Source: Nageia nagi (taxonomy: Eukaryota > Pinophyta). Taken from it: DNA of 64,000 nt. A program made the position numbers and the translations under genes. This document shows positions 1 to 13,474 of this stretch, piece by piece; the stretch's first letter is position 1, and every line of letters starts with the position of its first letter. Below the pieces are notes generated by a model. That model made no database searches. It was not told the origin of the DNA and was given only the letters and a program-made list of their open reading frames with translations. The stretch covers positions 95,108,001 to 95,172,000 of the forward strand of contig JBITNC010000001.1 in NCBI GenBank assembly GCA_050084985.1. The letters run 5' to 3'.

Positions 1-3000
1 TCTAACCTACCAAATTAGTGTGAGGAGGCACATCCTAGATCCAGACCAATTGAATTAGTGTGAGAAGGCTCATCTAGCATTGGGGAGAAGAGATTGAAGA
101 ACTTACAGGGCTAGATCATCCAAATCTACTTTGTGAGGGCAAACATCCCCTTGTTGAGTATTTGGGTATTTTTCCTTGAGTATTGTACTTGTCCATTTGG
201 GACGTCCCAGCTCTTGAAGAATAAAATTCATTTTTGGCTCTATTTCTTGTTCAATTTATAGATCTGATTTGAATTGAGCTATATAGAAAAATATAAAAAT
301 ATATATAAATTCCTAAGTAGTGATATTTCAACTTTGGAATATTACACTTTAAAAAAATCGTATTTTGTGAGTTTTGGGGATATTACATAAATTATGCAAG
401 GCCAAATACTTAGAGAATATAAACTTAATTTTGTGAGTAGAAAACCCCCCTTATGGCTCTCTCTTTTGGAATGGATTAATTTATATAATATTTATTCTAA
501 CTAGAGACATGAGGTGGAAAGTTCATAAAGGAAATTCAATTTTTCTTCTAGGAGGATGCCTAAATAAGGGAGAATCCATTATTTTGTTACAATAATATGA
601 GAAGAGGGTTAGAGTGGGATTTGAAGGAGGAAGGAGAAAAAGTCTATGATTATTTTTCAACTCAAGAAGGAAAAGGGGAGATCAAAAAAATACCAAACAA
701 GGTTTACAAAGACTAAATTAACAAAGTAATGAAAGAACTAGAGAGAGAAAATGTATTTTTAAATTAGGACAAAGATACTCTAGTTTAGATAGCATTAAAG
801 AGAGGCATTTATAATGTAAGGATGTCTTCCAATGGCTTTATAATGATATAGCAAAAGAAAGAAAAGAACTTTGGTAAAAGGTGTGGGTTAAAGGACTAAT
901 TCTTAAAATAGCTTTTTTATGTATGTAAAGAACTAAAACCACTTATGACTGCTAAAAAAGAGAATTTGCAAAAAAAAAAAATTCTTAGGTAATTTTTTTC
1001 ACTTTAGAGCATTGCTAGATATTCGAGAAACTTTACCTTGTGTTGCAAACATGAATATTAGCATGATACATTTCACCATTAAATGATCATTGCAAGATCC
1101 AAACTTTAGGTATTTATATTATATGGAAGAGAGGGAGCTTGAATCCCACAAATCCATTCATTAATATGCATGCCCCTCAGGTTTAAACTCCATGTTTAAC
1201 CCTAGAAGATCATTTATGGATAATCTTTCCTCTCTTACTAACCCCCTAATTCCCACCTAGAACTCTATTTACACAGGGGATTAAATACTTAACCTAGGTA
1301 CACCATCCTAAATTAATGATAGCAATACCCCATCAATTCTTGGTGATAATACATATCAATTTATGAAGTAAGATCATGCTTATTGATTGAGTATAACAAA
1401 GCTTATACAACTTTGCAACAAAATTATTCTATTACAATTAAATATGTGAGACCTTTATTTTCTCTAATGTTTACACCCAACTTAGTATCATAGTGATGCC
1501 TTCAAAACTATCATACTTACTAGCTAGTTTGCTAGCAATAATTCACCTATCAAAAAGGTTGTGAGGAAAAAAGAAATGCAATCCCATGCTTCAAAATATC
1601 CTATACTTATTCCAAACCCCCATCCTCTCTGACAAGCTATGGATGCATAGAATGGGCCACCAAATGAACTCTAAAAAACTTGCCTAAACAACACTACTAA
1701 ATATTTAAAGAATGCATACTTTCTGATTTGGGAAATATAGGTTTAATTATTAATGGTAACAACTTTCTACATATGTTGCCAATATATAGCTACAAAATTA
1801 TCATACAAGTAATAACAATCTCATTTGTTGTAACATGTCTACTTAAACAAATGAAATAAACATATCAAGTGATAATCTATTTTAATAACATACATATATA
1901 ATAGTTTTCATCTTTCATAAGATGCAGTCTGGATAAAAAAAATTCATAAATTAAGTATAACTATCCACAAGTTTGTTTATCAGTTTACAAAATAGATCCA
2001 TAAATATAGTTTCTATAGCATACCATCAAACAGGATCCTACAAGCCACCTTCATTATTTACAACATTCTATTGCTATATTCCTATGTATTATCAATAATC
2101 AACTTTTAGAGATATTATTTGAACTTTGCATTCTACAAAACTAATATACAATTACATGTATCTAATTAGCTTAACAAAAAATGAATCAATCTTAACTACA
2201 CAACAATACTAAGGTCAATCATCCACCATAGCTCCTTTTGTGCCAACTTGTGCTTCAAACTAGACAACATAGGGATGATATTTAGAAATAATAGTAGGTA
2301 ATTCCTTTGCTTAAGCAATTAAAGATTGCTTAAGAAAATTGATCCCACTAACCATAAAAAATAATAAAGCAATATCTATTCAATAATGCATTAATAAATA
2401 ACTTATTCAAATGTAGTAACAGAATGATATTAAATCACCATCAGCCTTTAATTTAAACACTACCAAGGTTGATCACCCTAAACCTTGACCTAATCACCAA
2501 CAAGATCATTAAAATGATGTTAATGCATTCATGGTGCAATCACAATATTGATGCAAGTAAGGGAGAAAGTTCTTAGTTAAGGTTTAGGTTCAGGTTTGAA
2601 TTTAGAGTTAGGTTTAGTTTCCTATGCCCATAAGGAGGATTCAAACCCCCACAATCCATATGCGTATTTTTGGATAATGATGGGCCTATGGTTTTACTTC
2701 TTTAGGATCACCTCAAGGTCATGCAACCATGATAATGTAACAGGGTGAGCTTCCCATGTAAATGCAATGTAGATGCAGAGGAATAGAACCTATTTTAACT
2801 CATTTGACCATGCAAATGAAAACTTGGAAAAATAAACCCACTATTCTCCTATAATCAAATTCTTTTAACATTCCAAAATAATATAGTATTTCCCCCAAAA
2901 ATTTGTATAAAATCCCATGATAAAATCCCCTATTTATTTTACTCCATAATGTAATTTTAACCATAAAATAATGACATAATAATAATATAGTAACAACATT

Positions 3001-4333
3001 ACAAAAAATCATGAAACTTCCAATAAATCCTTTTCATTTTCCTTCCAAATCAACACATTAAGAAAACCTTAATGCCTAGCAAAGGAATGAACCCTACTAG
3101 GTCTGTAAGGATGATGAAATGATGTCTTGTCCTTGGTAATCTATAAATAAGATAAAATACTTATTTTGAGGGTGTTCTAATGAAATGTACTAGTGTATGG
3201 ATATATCCCATCTATTTCTCCCTTATCCTCCATTAATAACCAATAATATGCAATTGATTAGGCTATTTACATGTTGGTCGAATTCAAAGTGCATAGATTC
3301 CTTTTCAAAATGTACTCCCTCATTCTCAATCACCATTAAACCAAATTGATAAATCACAAAATGCCTACTAGGATCTTGGTGATTTTTGGAATAATTTACC
3401 TTAGAGAAACATACCAAGATTGAGTGAGAATTAAATTAATATAGGAAGTAATCTCCCATAATTAAACAACTCTTCACTATGAATGATCAAACTTGAAGCT
3501 CATGTAACCAGACAACTTGATAAGATTGGTTGTAGAATTCCTAATTTTTCTCTTACTCGAATCATGACTTGTAGTTAAGTTTTCCAAGGGAATGTTCTAA
3601 GGTTTTGAATTGGGAAGGGAAATATTCATTTATTTTCAATGTAGAATGTTTAGGTTTTAGGAAAGAATATTTAAACTTAGGAAAATAACATTGGTTGTGT
3701 AGGTGTTAGTGGGTTATGTGGTAATTAGGTTTTAGACTTAGGTTTTTAATTTAATTCACCACCAACATAATATAATACTAACATTTAGGTTAGGTACTAA
3801 TACTTATTCTAGTTTACTATCCTATTAGATTTGCTTGCTAACCCTTAGGCTAGGTTGTTAATCCCTTAGGTTAGATAATTAACCTTTAACATTTTAAAAA
3901 TCCCATGCTAACATAATGAAATAATATTGTAAACTTGATTGGGATGGATTAGAATTTTGGGCTTGCCCCAAAATTATAATCCTTAAGCCTTTTCTAGGAC
4001 TAATATGAATACACCTTGTAAAAGTTCACTTGATCCTGCAACAGAGGAGTTTAAACATGATATGACATAATGCAATAAGAAGATAAGTAGATTACAAAAT
4101 ACAATAAAGTCTACATTTATCTTTATTCTCATAATGCAATTATCCACACAATAATTAAAAATAAAACCATCACAAGGATTGAAACCTTTGGAGGGGTGGT
4201 CCATCACATTCACCCTACCTAAGATTAAAAACATTCCATATGTTTAGGACTAGTCTAAGAAAACAAATCTAGAAATTATTTTTGTATTAAAATAAAATCC
4301 TCTTAGGTGGAGTTATTATCTAAATACTGATCA
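1..4333. other. A+T-rich intergenic DNA, no gene recognised
   Basis: No reading frame of convincing length, domain or codon pattern is visible on either strand. A two-copy imperfect direct repeat with a 40-base period starts at 14 and 54 (both begin ATTAGTGTGAG). The stretch at about 3600-3930 is rich in TTAGG-like words but is not a telomere array. The remainder is probably old transposon sequence beyond recognition by eye. Confidence 0.6.
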
Positions 4334-4835
4334 TGTTGGAATGTATAATGTATTATTGTAAGGTCTCTTCATGTAATTCACTTAATACTTAAGGGTATCC
4401 CTATATACCATAAGTATTTAATGAATATGATAGTGTAATTTTTCCAACACTTCATCTCATGTTCATGCCCTTGGGTAAAAGGGTGAAGCATGTCATGATA
4501 TTGTACAATGCTTAAAATAGTGATACAAGGGAGGATTTTGGCCTATAAATAGAGTATTCTCTCCTTGAGATTACTCATTCAAGTTTGTGGAAAAGTTATG
4601 CTCTTTTCTAGGTTGTAGGAAAAGTGAGAAAGTGAGTTGTTGTAAGAGAGTATTCTTGAGAATAGGATCTTAGATTAGTGGATGTACTCCCATGGTTGGA
4701 GGAACCACTTTATATTGGTGTCATCTTGTGTGAATGCTATGTTGAGTTTGTGTTCTTAATGCTTAAGGATTTAGAGAGAGCTTTCATGTGATCTTGAACA
4801 AATAGGAAATTAGTCATTTAGGCTTATTCCCTTCA
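4334..4835 (+). repeat. Copia copy 1, 5' LTR
   Basis: This begins TGTTGGAATG and ends CCTTCA, matching the LTRs at 18729, 30677 and 55960 along its length. It has the family TATA box (CCTATAAATAG near 4542), and the 3' half holds the same GGAGGAACCAC block. It is followed directly by a primer-binding site and leader, so it is a 5' LTR rather than a solo LTR. No matching downstream LTR is visible; the copy is truncated and was later invaded by a gypsy element. Confidence 0.88.
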
Positions 4836-4837
4836 AT

Positions 4838-4850
4838 TGGTATTACAGCC
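4838..4850 (+). promoter_or_regulatory. Primer-binding site, copia copy 1 (decayed)
   Basis: TGGTATTACAGCC differs at two bases from the initiator tRNA-Met complement TGGTATCAGAGCC seen in the young copy. It lies two bases after the LTR end, the same spacing as in the young copy. Confidence 0.8.
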
Positions 4851-7136
4851 ATTATTGGAGGCTCCTCTTCAACATCTTGGAGGTCATTCCTACTCCTTCT
4901 TCCAAATCCTTCTTCCAACTTGGAGGTTCATCTTCATAATTCTAAGGTAAAATCAAATGAATGTATAACCTCTTATATTTTCTTGAGTTACTTCATGATA
5001 CTAATATTTGTTTTTTCAATTACCATTTTTTTAGAAAATTTGCTTAATATGATAATATATTATTGTTATGTAATTTTTTTCATACTAACATTTTATGTTA
5101 GTTGTAATTTTTTGGGTAAAAATTATTTAAATATAGCAATAATATATTATTATAAGCATTTACTATGATATTTATCATGAAATTTGTAGAGTATAAATTT
5201 ACAAATATTTTACACTAAAAATTATTTGTGTACAAAAATTGTAAAGTTTGCAATTTTTTTCTCTACAAATATATTCATACTATTTTTTTACACAAAAAAG
5301 GGAAGAGATTTTTTAATATACATATTTATTTTTTTAAAATAAAAAATGCATTGGTTGTTACCATTAGAAGGACCATGCTAGAAATATTCAAAGCATAGGC
5401 TATTATTTTATTAATATACAAAATAATCCTAGAAGCTCAAGCCATTTTTTCTAATGTTAGATGATCTCATTGTTACTGACATGTTCGCCTTTACATCACC
5501 ATGGCTCTAGGATCCTACCACTATGGGGGATATCCTTCCCTACTCTTGCAATCTCCATCCACATGCTCCACCTTGAATGGTGATCAAATAAAAAAAACCT
5601 TCATTACCACCACCATTGCAATCAATAGCTATAATTCTTCCACCAAATAAATGAAGAAATCATATGATATGATATATTTTTGATGAAAGAGCACATCCTT
5701 AATGGTGGAGTCCAAGTGGAGTGCACCCTAGCTTATTTGAGCCCATTTGGTGTCATGGAATGTGAGTTTCTATTAGTGGCATCCTTTGCCACCTTTGACA
5801 TGACCTTGGTGGTCATCATAGATGGTTAGGAAAGTGATAACCATTGTAATGACGTTGATCAAGGCAAGGGGAATGAAGAGCTAGGTGTTGGAAAAGGTGA
5901 CATCTTGAGATGTTATAGGGGTAAAGGTGATATCTCTACAAAGCTCCATCTTCCTACCCACGTATATATGATTTACTCCATCACAACCTTGACCCCCCTC
6001 TCAACCTTTCCTAGTTGGCATCCCTACCCTACAATGAAAATCATATTGTAAAAGAGGTATAAATAGATGACCCCTCCTCCTAGCTTGACCATGTGGCCAC
6101 CTAGCCCCACCCAATTGGTTTTCCTCTCCTTATCTTGCTCATGTCCCACTTTTCTTTCTTAGAAAAAACCCATCTAACCCCATCCCACCTCACGGCTATC
6201 ATGGCCTACCCTGACTCTTTCCAACCTGCATCACCAATAATGCCCATCTTGAGGGAAAGCTCCTTCTTTCCCTCCTAGTATTTGATTGTAACTTGCATAG
6301 TAATTAATCATATGAGTATTCAAGACTAATTCATGGTATCAAAATATGACTTCTCTTGATCGACATTAACATTATTTCATTAATTACATTAAATCCCCCT
6401 TACTACCATTCATGGCGATAGGCTGCTAGTTAATGAGGGTAGTAATTACTTTGCATAACTAGCTACTCTATTCCTTTAATTTTTTTAAAATAAAGTTTAG
6501 TTACTTATTAATTAATAATTATTTTTATTTGTTAAAACTTTTTTAAATTAAATTTAGATTTTTTATAAACTTTATTTTGGAAAAAAAAAGAGGGGAAAGA
6601 AATTTTCTTGAAGGTCGAGTTTATTTTTTTCTTTCTCTCCACTAATATTTTTAGGTAAGCTATTTTTTTATAATTTTTAATAAAAGGGGAGAATTTTCAA
6701 ATCTTCTTTATTAAAATGGGGAGAGGAAATTAAATCTAAGGAATTTTTTTTGCTATGATAAAAGTGGAGGAGACAATTATTTTCAAGTGTTAAAAGGGGG
6801 AGTTATTTTTTTCTTCTCTCTCTTAGTGTTAAAAGAATTTTTTTTCTTTCTAAGGTACAATTATAATGGGGAGGATATTTTTTTCCTTAAGAATGTTTTC
6901 AATGTTGAAGGAGGGGAGCATTTTTTTAATACAATGGTAAAAATTATTTTTACTTAAAAATAATGATCTCATGCATTTTTTGTAAAGAGGTCCTCTTGGG
7001 GTTATGAAAAAACCCATTGGATTCTCTTAGGTTTCAAATTGGATGATGTGATATTTTTTCATGCACTTTATGTTAAGCACTTTGCTTTTATTTTTTGCAT
7101 AAAAATCATAAATATTGAAAGTGCACCCCCTAAAAT

Positions 7137-7640
7137 GAATACATCTACATATTTATTCTAAAACATGACTTGTTTGGAGAGTTATGAGGGAGGACAAGGT
7201 ATACTGAAGCCTTTAGTCTATCGATCCAAATGGTGGAAATTTTGTACTTCTTAATTATACAAAAGTTCTCTATTGGTCTATACATAACTCCAAATAGGTG
7301 GATAGGCATATGTGTAGTGATAACACATGTCCACATGTCCATTCAAAGATTATCCTCATAACCTAGGAGGATAACTTGAAACCTAATCAATATAAAATTT
7401 GGTTGATCCACCATACACTATACGCTTAGAAAATAACTAATACTTCTCATTGTGAGAGTATATTGCTAACCATAGGGGAATTGGTTAAGTATTAGTAGGA
7501 CTTAGGCTCTATCATAGCTTGGATTTCATTAATAAGTACTACATGTGGGCATCCAGGTGAAGGTCTAATTTTAAATAAGAAAACAACCTCAACTCTACCC
7601 TCAATACCAATGTTACTTAGTTATGAAAATATGTTGGATG
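7137..7640 (+). repeat. Conserved leader block of the copia family
   Basis: This is homologous to 33270-33720, 58310-58780 and, less completely, 21300-21640. It includes the shared string ACATGACTTGTTTGG and a short inverted repeat around ATGTGTAGTGATAACACATG. It is non-coding in every copy. Confidence 0.75.
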
Positions 7641-7803
7641 TACAGGACATATGATTTTATAAGATTGAAAATATCATATACCATCTGAAATTGGTTAACA
7701 ATTAGTATGTTTTATTGATTACCTTCATTAAACAAATTCAATACATTTATTTGATTAATTTTGTCAATAAATTGTAATTATTATATAGTGTAATGATCTC
7801 AAT

Positions 7804-7828
7804 TATATATATATATATATATATATAA
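7804..7828. repeat. (AT)n microsatellite
   Basis: Uninterrupted alternating AT tract of about 25 bases inside the copia copy 1 leader. Confidence 0.95.
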
Positions 7829-7932
7829 TATAATATAGCCTTAATCTCCATAATGGATTTAAATTTATACTTCTTTAAGTGTAAATATTTGGTGGCATTA
7901 TTAATTGAAAAATAATCCCATGGAATAAAACC

Positions 7933-8877
7933 TGATCCATAAACTATAAGATTAAAATTTCAAATTAACCTTTTCAAATGGATCAATTCACACTTAAAAC
8001 AATTAAGTGCTTGTAAAGGAAAATCAGGAATAAATTTGTAAACATAGAGAAGAGAAAAGCATTCACCATAAAAGAGACAAGCAAAATTTATCCTGGTTCA
8101 CCCAATGTGGGCTACATCCAGCTCAAAAGCTCTCTACTATCAATGGGTGGAATCACTTTACAAGGCCTCCAAGGTCCTTCAAAACCTCCTCTCACATTCA
8201 CAACACACTTACAACTCTAAAAATCATAACAAGAACTGAAAACACTTCCTGAAATCCTCCTTTTTTTTTCCTATCCAATTTGCTCCCCTTTTATACAATT
8301 TTTGGAACTAAAACTGGAGAGAATTACAACTAGGAAATTAGATAAAAAAAACCTATTTCCAAATACCCATTAACCTCCTTGATCTTCCTATCAAATTTGG
8401 GCTCAAATGGTTGCAAAAATCACCCAAAAATGAGCTTTGAAATGAAAAAACATGCTCTCTCATGAAAAACCTTTGAAAAACACCAAAATATTTTAAAAAA
8501 CTTAAAAATAGTTAGGTGCACTATGGTGGCAACACGTGGTAGTGATCTGGTAGGCAGTCAACTCCATGGTGGCAGAAGGGTCAGGTGATCAAAACACGAG
8601 CCCCTCCACTTTGTCACCTCCATGTGGCCCTATCATCGTTTCTCACCTCCACATAGTCCCGATCACCTATGTGGCCTCCACGGTGGTGGGAGGGTCCCAC
8701 CAATATTTGAATTATTTTTTTTTTAAATACATAAACTGGACTTAATACCATATCTTCCACATACGAACTCGAATTCTCGATCCAAAAGAAGCATCAGAAA
8801 GCTGAAGACAAGATGATCATAATGAACACATTGAAATGGAGATTATTGAATGTTAAAGGGATCTAAATTTTGGATCA
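7933..8877 (-). repeat. Gypsy 3' LTR
   Basis: This pairs with 13491-14632. It is 945 bases against 1142, mainly because two internal segments of the other LTR (about 70 bases after 14020 and over 100 bases around 14160-14290) are missing here. The terminal inverted repeat TGATCC/GGATCA is present. Confidence 0.95.
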
Positions 8878-8889
8878 TTCCTCCCCACT
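8878..8889 (-). other. Gypsy polypurine tract
   Basis: On the minus strand AGTGGGGAGGAA lies directly before the 3' LTR start TGATCC, the position expected for plus-strand DNA priming. Confidence 0.85.
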
Positions 8890-8934
8890 GAGAGAGAGCT
8901 TTTATCCCAAAAGCATTTAGGATGATGAAATGAG

Positions 8935-9044
8935 GTGAGGGTAGAGCTCCCTCACCTGATCAACTGCATACCACTTGGCCTTTGTGGATGTTGGCCCTTC
9001 ACTCCAATATGCCACACCTCATGTATGCCACTACGAGATGATCA
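8935..9044 (-). pseudogene. Gypsy integrase C-terminal tail, possible chromodomain remnant
   Basis: Downstream of the integrase frame the minus strand, in another frame, encodes a tail containing KAKWYAVDQVRELYPHL. A tryptophan followed by an acidic/hydrophobic helix is the sort of ending seen in the C-terminal chromodomain of plant chromoviruses. The preceding aromatic-cage part is not clear, and a frame change separates it from integrase. The chromovirus assignment is therefore tentative. Confidence 0.35.
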
Positions 9045-10347
9045 TCACTTCTTTTCCAATACTGCATCCTCAATGAACACATTCATGTGCTCAGGGGCTA
9101 AATCCTCAACTGATGGTAACATGACATCTGTATCTTCTGCAACTAAGGCTGGTTCATACAACTTCAAGTTCTCAACATTAATAATAGAATACATTTGCAT
9201 ATAAGGTGGTAAGTCTAACCAAAATGCATTATCTCCAACTTGACCAATAATGGTAAATGGACCATACCTTATTGGTTTCAACTTCCTTCCCTTACCATGC
9301 TATCTCTCCTTGCTGAGATGAAGCCATACTTGATCCCCAATCTGAAATTTATGATCCACATGATGATGATCATGCCTCTCCTTATACTTGGCCTGACTCT
9401 TCTCCAACTATTATTTTACCTTTTGATGAATCAATCTGATCCTCTCAATAAAATTCTTTTCCTGCTCCTCTTCATTATGAAGAACTATATCTCCATCACT
9501 CATTGAAGCAAAAGCCATATCAAAAGGTGATTTTGGTAAATAACCAAAACAAGTCTCAAAAGGTGTTTTGTTAGTAGAAGAATGTAAAGCCCGATTATAT
9601 GCATGATGTATATAGTTCAAATGCTCATCCCAAGTCTTAGGATGCTTACCACAATAACCCCATAATAGGTGTACCATCATCCTATTTACCACCTCTATTT
9701 GACCATCTGTCTGTGGATGAAATGTTGTACTCCTCTTTAGCTTAGTGTCCATCCTTTCCCACAAAGAAGTCCAAAATTTTCCAAGAAACTTGGAATCCCT
9801 GTTAGAAATGATAGAAGTAGAAAGACCAAAATGTACCCACACATAAGTAAAGAAAAGATTAGTTGCCTCTTGACCTGTCATAGTCTTTTTACATGGGATT
9901 AGAATACACATCTTACTGAATCTATCCACAACCACATATAAATAATCATGACCTCTTTTAGACATAGGTAAACCCTCCAACAAAATCCATAGAAATACTC
10001 TCCCACGGTCGTGTAGGAATGGACAATGGCATATAAAGACCAAATTTCCTGTTATTGGGTTTGATTACACTGCATAACATACAACCTCTGATATATCTAG
10101 ATACATTTTCTTGCATTTTAGGCCAGTAACAATACCTTTGTAGATTAGCAAGAGTTTTTCCAACACCAAAGTGTCCTAAAATATGAGAAGTATGAGCTTC
10201 CCTAATCAAATCATTCCTCTCACCATTAGGAATGCAAAGTTTGCCCAAATGAAAAAGTAATCCATCATGCAAATGAAAGTCATAATTTCCAATCTCATTA
10301 CCAAGACTCAATCTATGATAGACATTTTGGAAATCAAGATCAACCAC
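9045..10347 (-). pseudogene. pol: Gypsy integrase (broken)
   Basis: Integrase inserts the DNA copy into the host genome. The zinc-binding HHCC region is readable (HTSHILGHF, then CMLCSVIKP) in the frame 9958-10347. The catalytic core follows in 9411-10043, with MDFVGG (first Asp), SNRDSKFLG (second Asp) and TDGQIEVVNR (Glu). A third frame (9045-9281) holds the C-terminal piece with RYGPFTIIGQVGDNAFWLDL, typical of the gypsy integrase tail. At least two frame changes divide the domain. In intact relatives the second motif is usually SDRD; here SNRD. Confidence 0.9.
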
Positions 10348-10350
10348 ATA

Positions 10351-11886
10351 TTATTCTTTATACCCGTCATGCATTAAAGAACTATTTTGTAGAATCACAA
10401 CACTAGCAACTATTGGAGGCCTAGACAACATATCAGCAATTTTATTTTGAGTACCCTTCTTATACTTAATCACCAAATCAAATTGTTGCAAAAATCCCAT
10501 CCAACAAAAGTGCCTAAATTGTTGCAACTTAGATTGTGATTGAAGATATTGCAAGGGTTGATGGTCTGTATGAATTATTGTCTCTTTACCTACCAAATAG
10601 TGCTTCCATTTCTTAACACTTTGAACTAATGCATACAAATCTTTTTCATATGTGGGATAGTTTCTTATCGCACTGGTAAACATTTTGAGTGATAGAAAAC
10701 CAAATGTTTTTCCTACAATAAAATTGCACCCATAGCATAGTCACTAGCATCAATTTCAATTTCAAAAAGTTTCTGAAGATTAGGCAAAGCAAGTACTGGA
10801 GCATTACTAATTTTCTTTTTAAGCAATCAAAAGCATGTTGTTCTTTCCTCCCCACTAAAATCCATGACTCTTTCCTATAATTGCATGAAGTGGAGAAGCC
10901 ATGTAAGAAAAGTTAGCAATAAACTTGTGTAAATACTGTACTGCCCCAAGAAAACTCCTAGTCTCTGTCACATTAGTGGGAGTAGGCCATTTCAACATAG
11001 CCTCAATTTTTGTAGGATCTATCCTCAATTGACCTTCACCTATAATGTGTCCAAGATATATTAAACTTTTCCTGACAAACTCACACTTAGACATCTTCAA
11101 ATAGAGTTTTGCTTCCCTTAAAACTTCAAACACTTTACGAAATGTACCACATGATCTTTCCAATTATCACTATAAATGAGAATATCATCAAGATACATAA
11201 TAACAAAATCATTAATGAAAGGCCTTAAAACCTCATTCATTACACGCATGAAAGTAGCAGGAGCATTGCATAATCCAAAGGTAAAACCAACCATTCAAAC
11301 AATCCTTGCCTAGTTTTAAAACCAGTTTTCCACACATTCTCTTCTTTAACTCGTACTTGATGATAACCACTTATTAGATCTAATTTTGTAAAAAGCCTAG
11401 CTTTTGTTAATTGATCCATTAAATCATCAATACGTGGCAAAGGATATCGATTTTTAATCGTGATCTTATTTAGTGCCTTGTAATCAACACACATATGCCA
11501 AGTTCCATCTTTATTTGGAATTATAACAATAAGAGATCCACATGGTGATGTGCTAGGTCTAATGACTCCTTGATCTAACAATTCCTTGACTTGTTTCTTA
11601 ATTTCTTCAATTTACAAAGTAGAATTTCTATATAACCAATATTAGGAAGTGTAACATCAGGATGTAATTGAATCTCATGTTGTATATCTCTTTTTGGTGG
11701 AAGTTCTTTAGGTACTTGAAATAAATCTTCAAATTCAGAAATTACCTCTTTTACTTTTTCTTTGTATTGTGGTTCACAATCTTCAAGTGCCTTTATGATT
11801 TCTACTTCATCTTGAGATTTCACCATTGCAAGTATAAACATTTTTCCTATATTGATTAGTTTCTTTTCTTGTCCTGCAGTAATCAA
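10351..11886 (-). pseudogene. pol: Gypsy reverse transcriptase and RNase H (broken)
   Basis: These domains copy the element RNA into DNA and degrade the RNA strand. Four minus-strand frames together cover the domain. 11575-11886 is the linker with KELPPKRDIQHEIQL. 11240-11581 carries RT motifs (WHMCVDYKALNKIT, FTKLDLISGYHQVRV). The catalytic YLDD is readable near 11190, outside the longest frames. 10855-11163 carries the RT thumb region with YLGHIIGEG and TRSFLGAVQYLHKF. 10351-10683 is RNase H with HTDHQPLQYL and ADMLSRPP. Multiple frameshifts make it non-functional. Confidence 0.93.
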
Positions 11887-11902
11887 AGAAATATCCTTTT
11901 TC

Positions 11903-12331
11903 TTACTTGATGAGCACTAACCATGTATTCAATTCCATCTTTAATGAGTCTATATTTTTTTTCCTTTCTATATCATCTCTTTCCCATAGATAAGGACTAC
12001 CAAGCACAATCCCAAAAATATCCAAAGGAACAACATCAAGTAAAACTTCATCAATGTAATCCCTATTAATTCCAAATTGCAACTTGCATTGTTGTGTTAC
12101 CTTTAAATTTGAATTTTTATTAACCCATCCCAATGGATATGGGTTTGGATGAGGTTGAGTAGTGAGTGCAAGTGATTTTACATACTTTTCTACAATTAAG
12201 TTAGCTTGAGATCCAGAATCAAACAATGTATCAATCCTAGTCTTCTTAGCTTGCACCTTGATGTGAAAAAGTTCAATTTTCTTCTTTTCCTCATCTTCAT
12301 TAGGTGTATTATGCAAAACCATACATGCCAT
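11903..12331 (-). pseudogene. pol: Gypsy aspartic protease region
   Basis: The frame contains LFDSGSQANLI, the single-lobed retroviral-type aspartic protease active site (D-S-G), followed by a hydrophobic stretch (VVPLDIFGIVLGSPYLWERD) that resembles the second conserved protease motif. Its role is polyprotein cleavage. It lies between gag and RT, as expected. Its junctions with both neighbours are out of frame. Confidence 0.85.
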
Positions 12332-12339
12332 TTTATCAT

Positions 12340-13445
12340 CTACATCTGAACCATCCTCAACTTCTTTAGTAATAGTATTTGTTTATTTCCTTTGACCTTT
12401 AGGTTTAAGGCATAATTCAAGATGCAATTTCCAAATTTAGCCTCTAAATGACCTTCTTTTTGACAATGTTTACATACGTCTTTAGACTTCTCTTTTTGTG
12501 TAGTAGACATAGTTTTCTTTTTCCCCTTTCCTTTGTTCTTTTTATAATCATTATTACTATTGTTATTGGAAGCATTGTTCTTTTTCCCATCCTTAACAAA
12601 TTTTCCCCTTTCTTCTAAGTGAGTGGCTTGTACACAAACTTTATCCAAATCATTTGGATCAAACATCAATATTGTATGCCTTAAATAATTATGCAAACCA
12701 CCAATATACTTAAGAAGAGTATCATGGGAATCAAGAGAAATACCTAGCATTATAGCTCTTCTTTGGAATTCCATAGTGTATTCTTGCACACTTTGCCCTT
12801 TGCCTTGATAGGAATTTTGCCATTCCATGATTGCCTTTTGCCGATAACCCAAAGATAAAACTAATTTCTAAGCAATTGTACAAAATGGGTCCAAGAAGCA
12901 ATACAAGCTTGAATTGATACATTCTTACTTTGCAAACAACTTTACCACTAAACAAGTGCATTACCACTCATTTTAAGAGTTGCTAATTGGATTTTATCCT
13001 CATCTCTTACAATTCTTTGAATTCTACAATATACTTCAATTTGTTTAATCCAATGGTCTAACTTCTCAGCATTCACTTCTCCAATAAAAGTAGGCAAATC
13101 AAATTTAACTTCCAATTTCAAAGGAGAACTTTGAAAAACACTATGTGTAACATCATTGTCAATTTTATTACATTCACTAGTTTCAACTTCATTTTTCTTG
13201 TATTGTTGTTCTTGAAAATGTTGGAATTATAGAGACATCTTCTAGAACATTATGGAGAGATCAGCAATTTGCTTTTCCACATTAGACCCTCCTTCATTGG
13301 CCATGGCTCCAAGCTCTCTTTGATTCTTTTGCCAAACTCTAGAACCAATTTTTGTATCCTCCTCCACCAATTCTCCTTCTCCTTTCTTGCTTTGTGACCT
13401 AGTATACATGCAAGAACACTTTCCAAACACCAACAATAATCTCAA
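12340..13445 (-). pseudogene. gag: Gypsy gag (broken)
   Basis: Gag builds the virus-like particle. The N-terminal part is in 13242-13445, from a start about 30 bases after the primer-binding site. The middle (about 12970-13230) reads through stops and contains FDLPTFIGEVNAEKLDHWI, a typical gypsy capsid motif. 12340-12852 holds the capsid C-terminus and a lysine- and asparagine-rich region ending in one zinc knuckle, CKHCQKEGHLEAKF, whose last cysteine is replaced by phenylalanine. There are several frameshifts. Confidence 0.87.
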
Positions 13446-13474
13446 AAATAGAGGTTAGCCCAATGATTTCAACT

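Larger units (their letters stand above)
4851..7932 (+). mobile_element. Copia copy 1 non-coding leader
   Basis: This matches the leaders of copies 2, 3 and 5 in blocks. A donor-like AAG|GTAAAATC occurs at 4945-4952, the ACCCATTGG block near 7010, and the long conserved block at 7137-7640. Between them, about 5490-6290, is a C-rich island not shared with the other copies. No gag follows; the element is cut by the gypsy insertion at 7933 and its coding part is absent or unrecognisable beyond it. The short open frames inside are chance frames. Confidence 0.75.

Noticed and set aside
2560-3900. TTTAGG/TTAGG-like words suggesting interstitial telomere repeats
   Set aside because: They are irregular in spacing and sequence and never form two or more exact TTTAGGG units in tandem.
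4920-5168. 82-codon plus-strand frame with hydrophobic character
   Set aside because: It lies in the copia leader at the donor-like site, is not conserved in the other copies, and its hydrophobicity follows from A+T richness.
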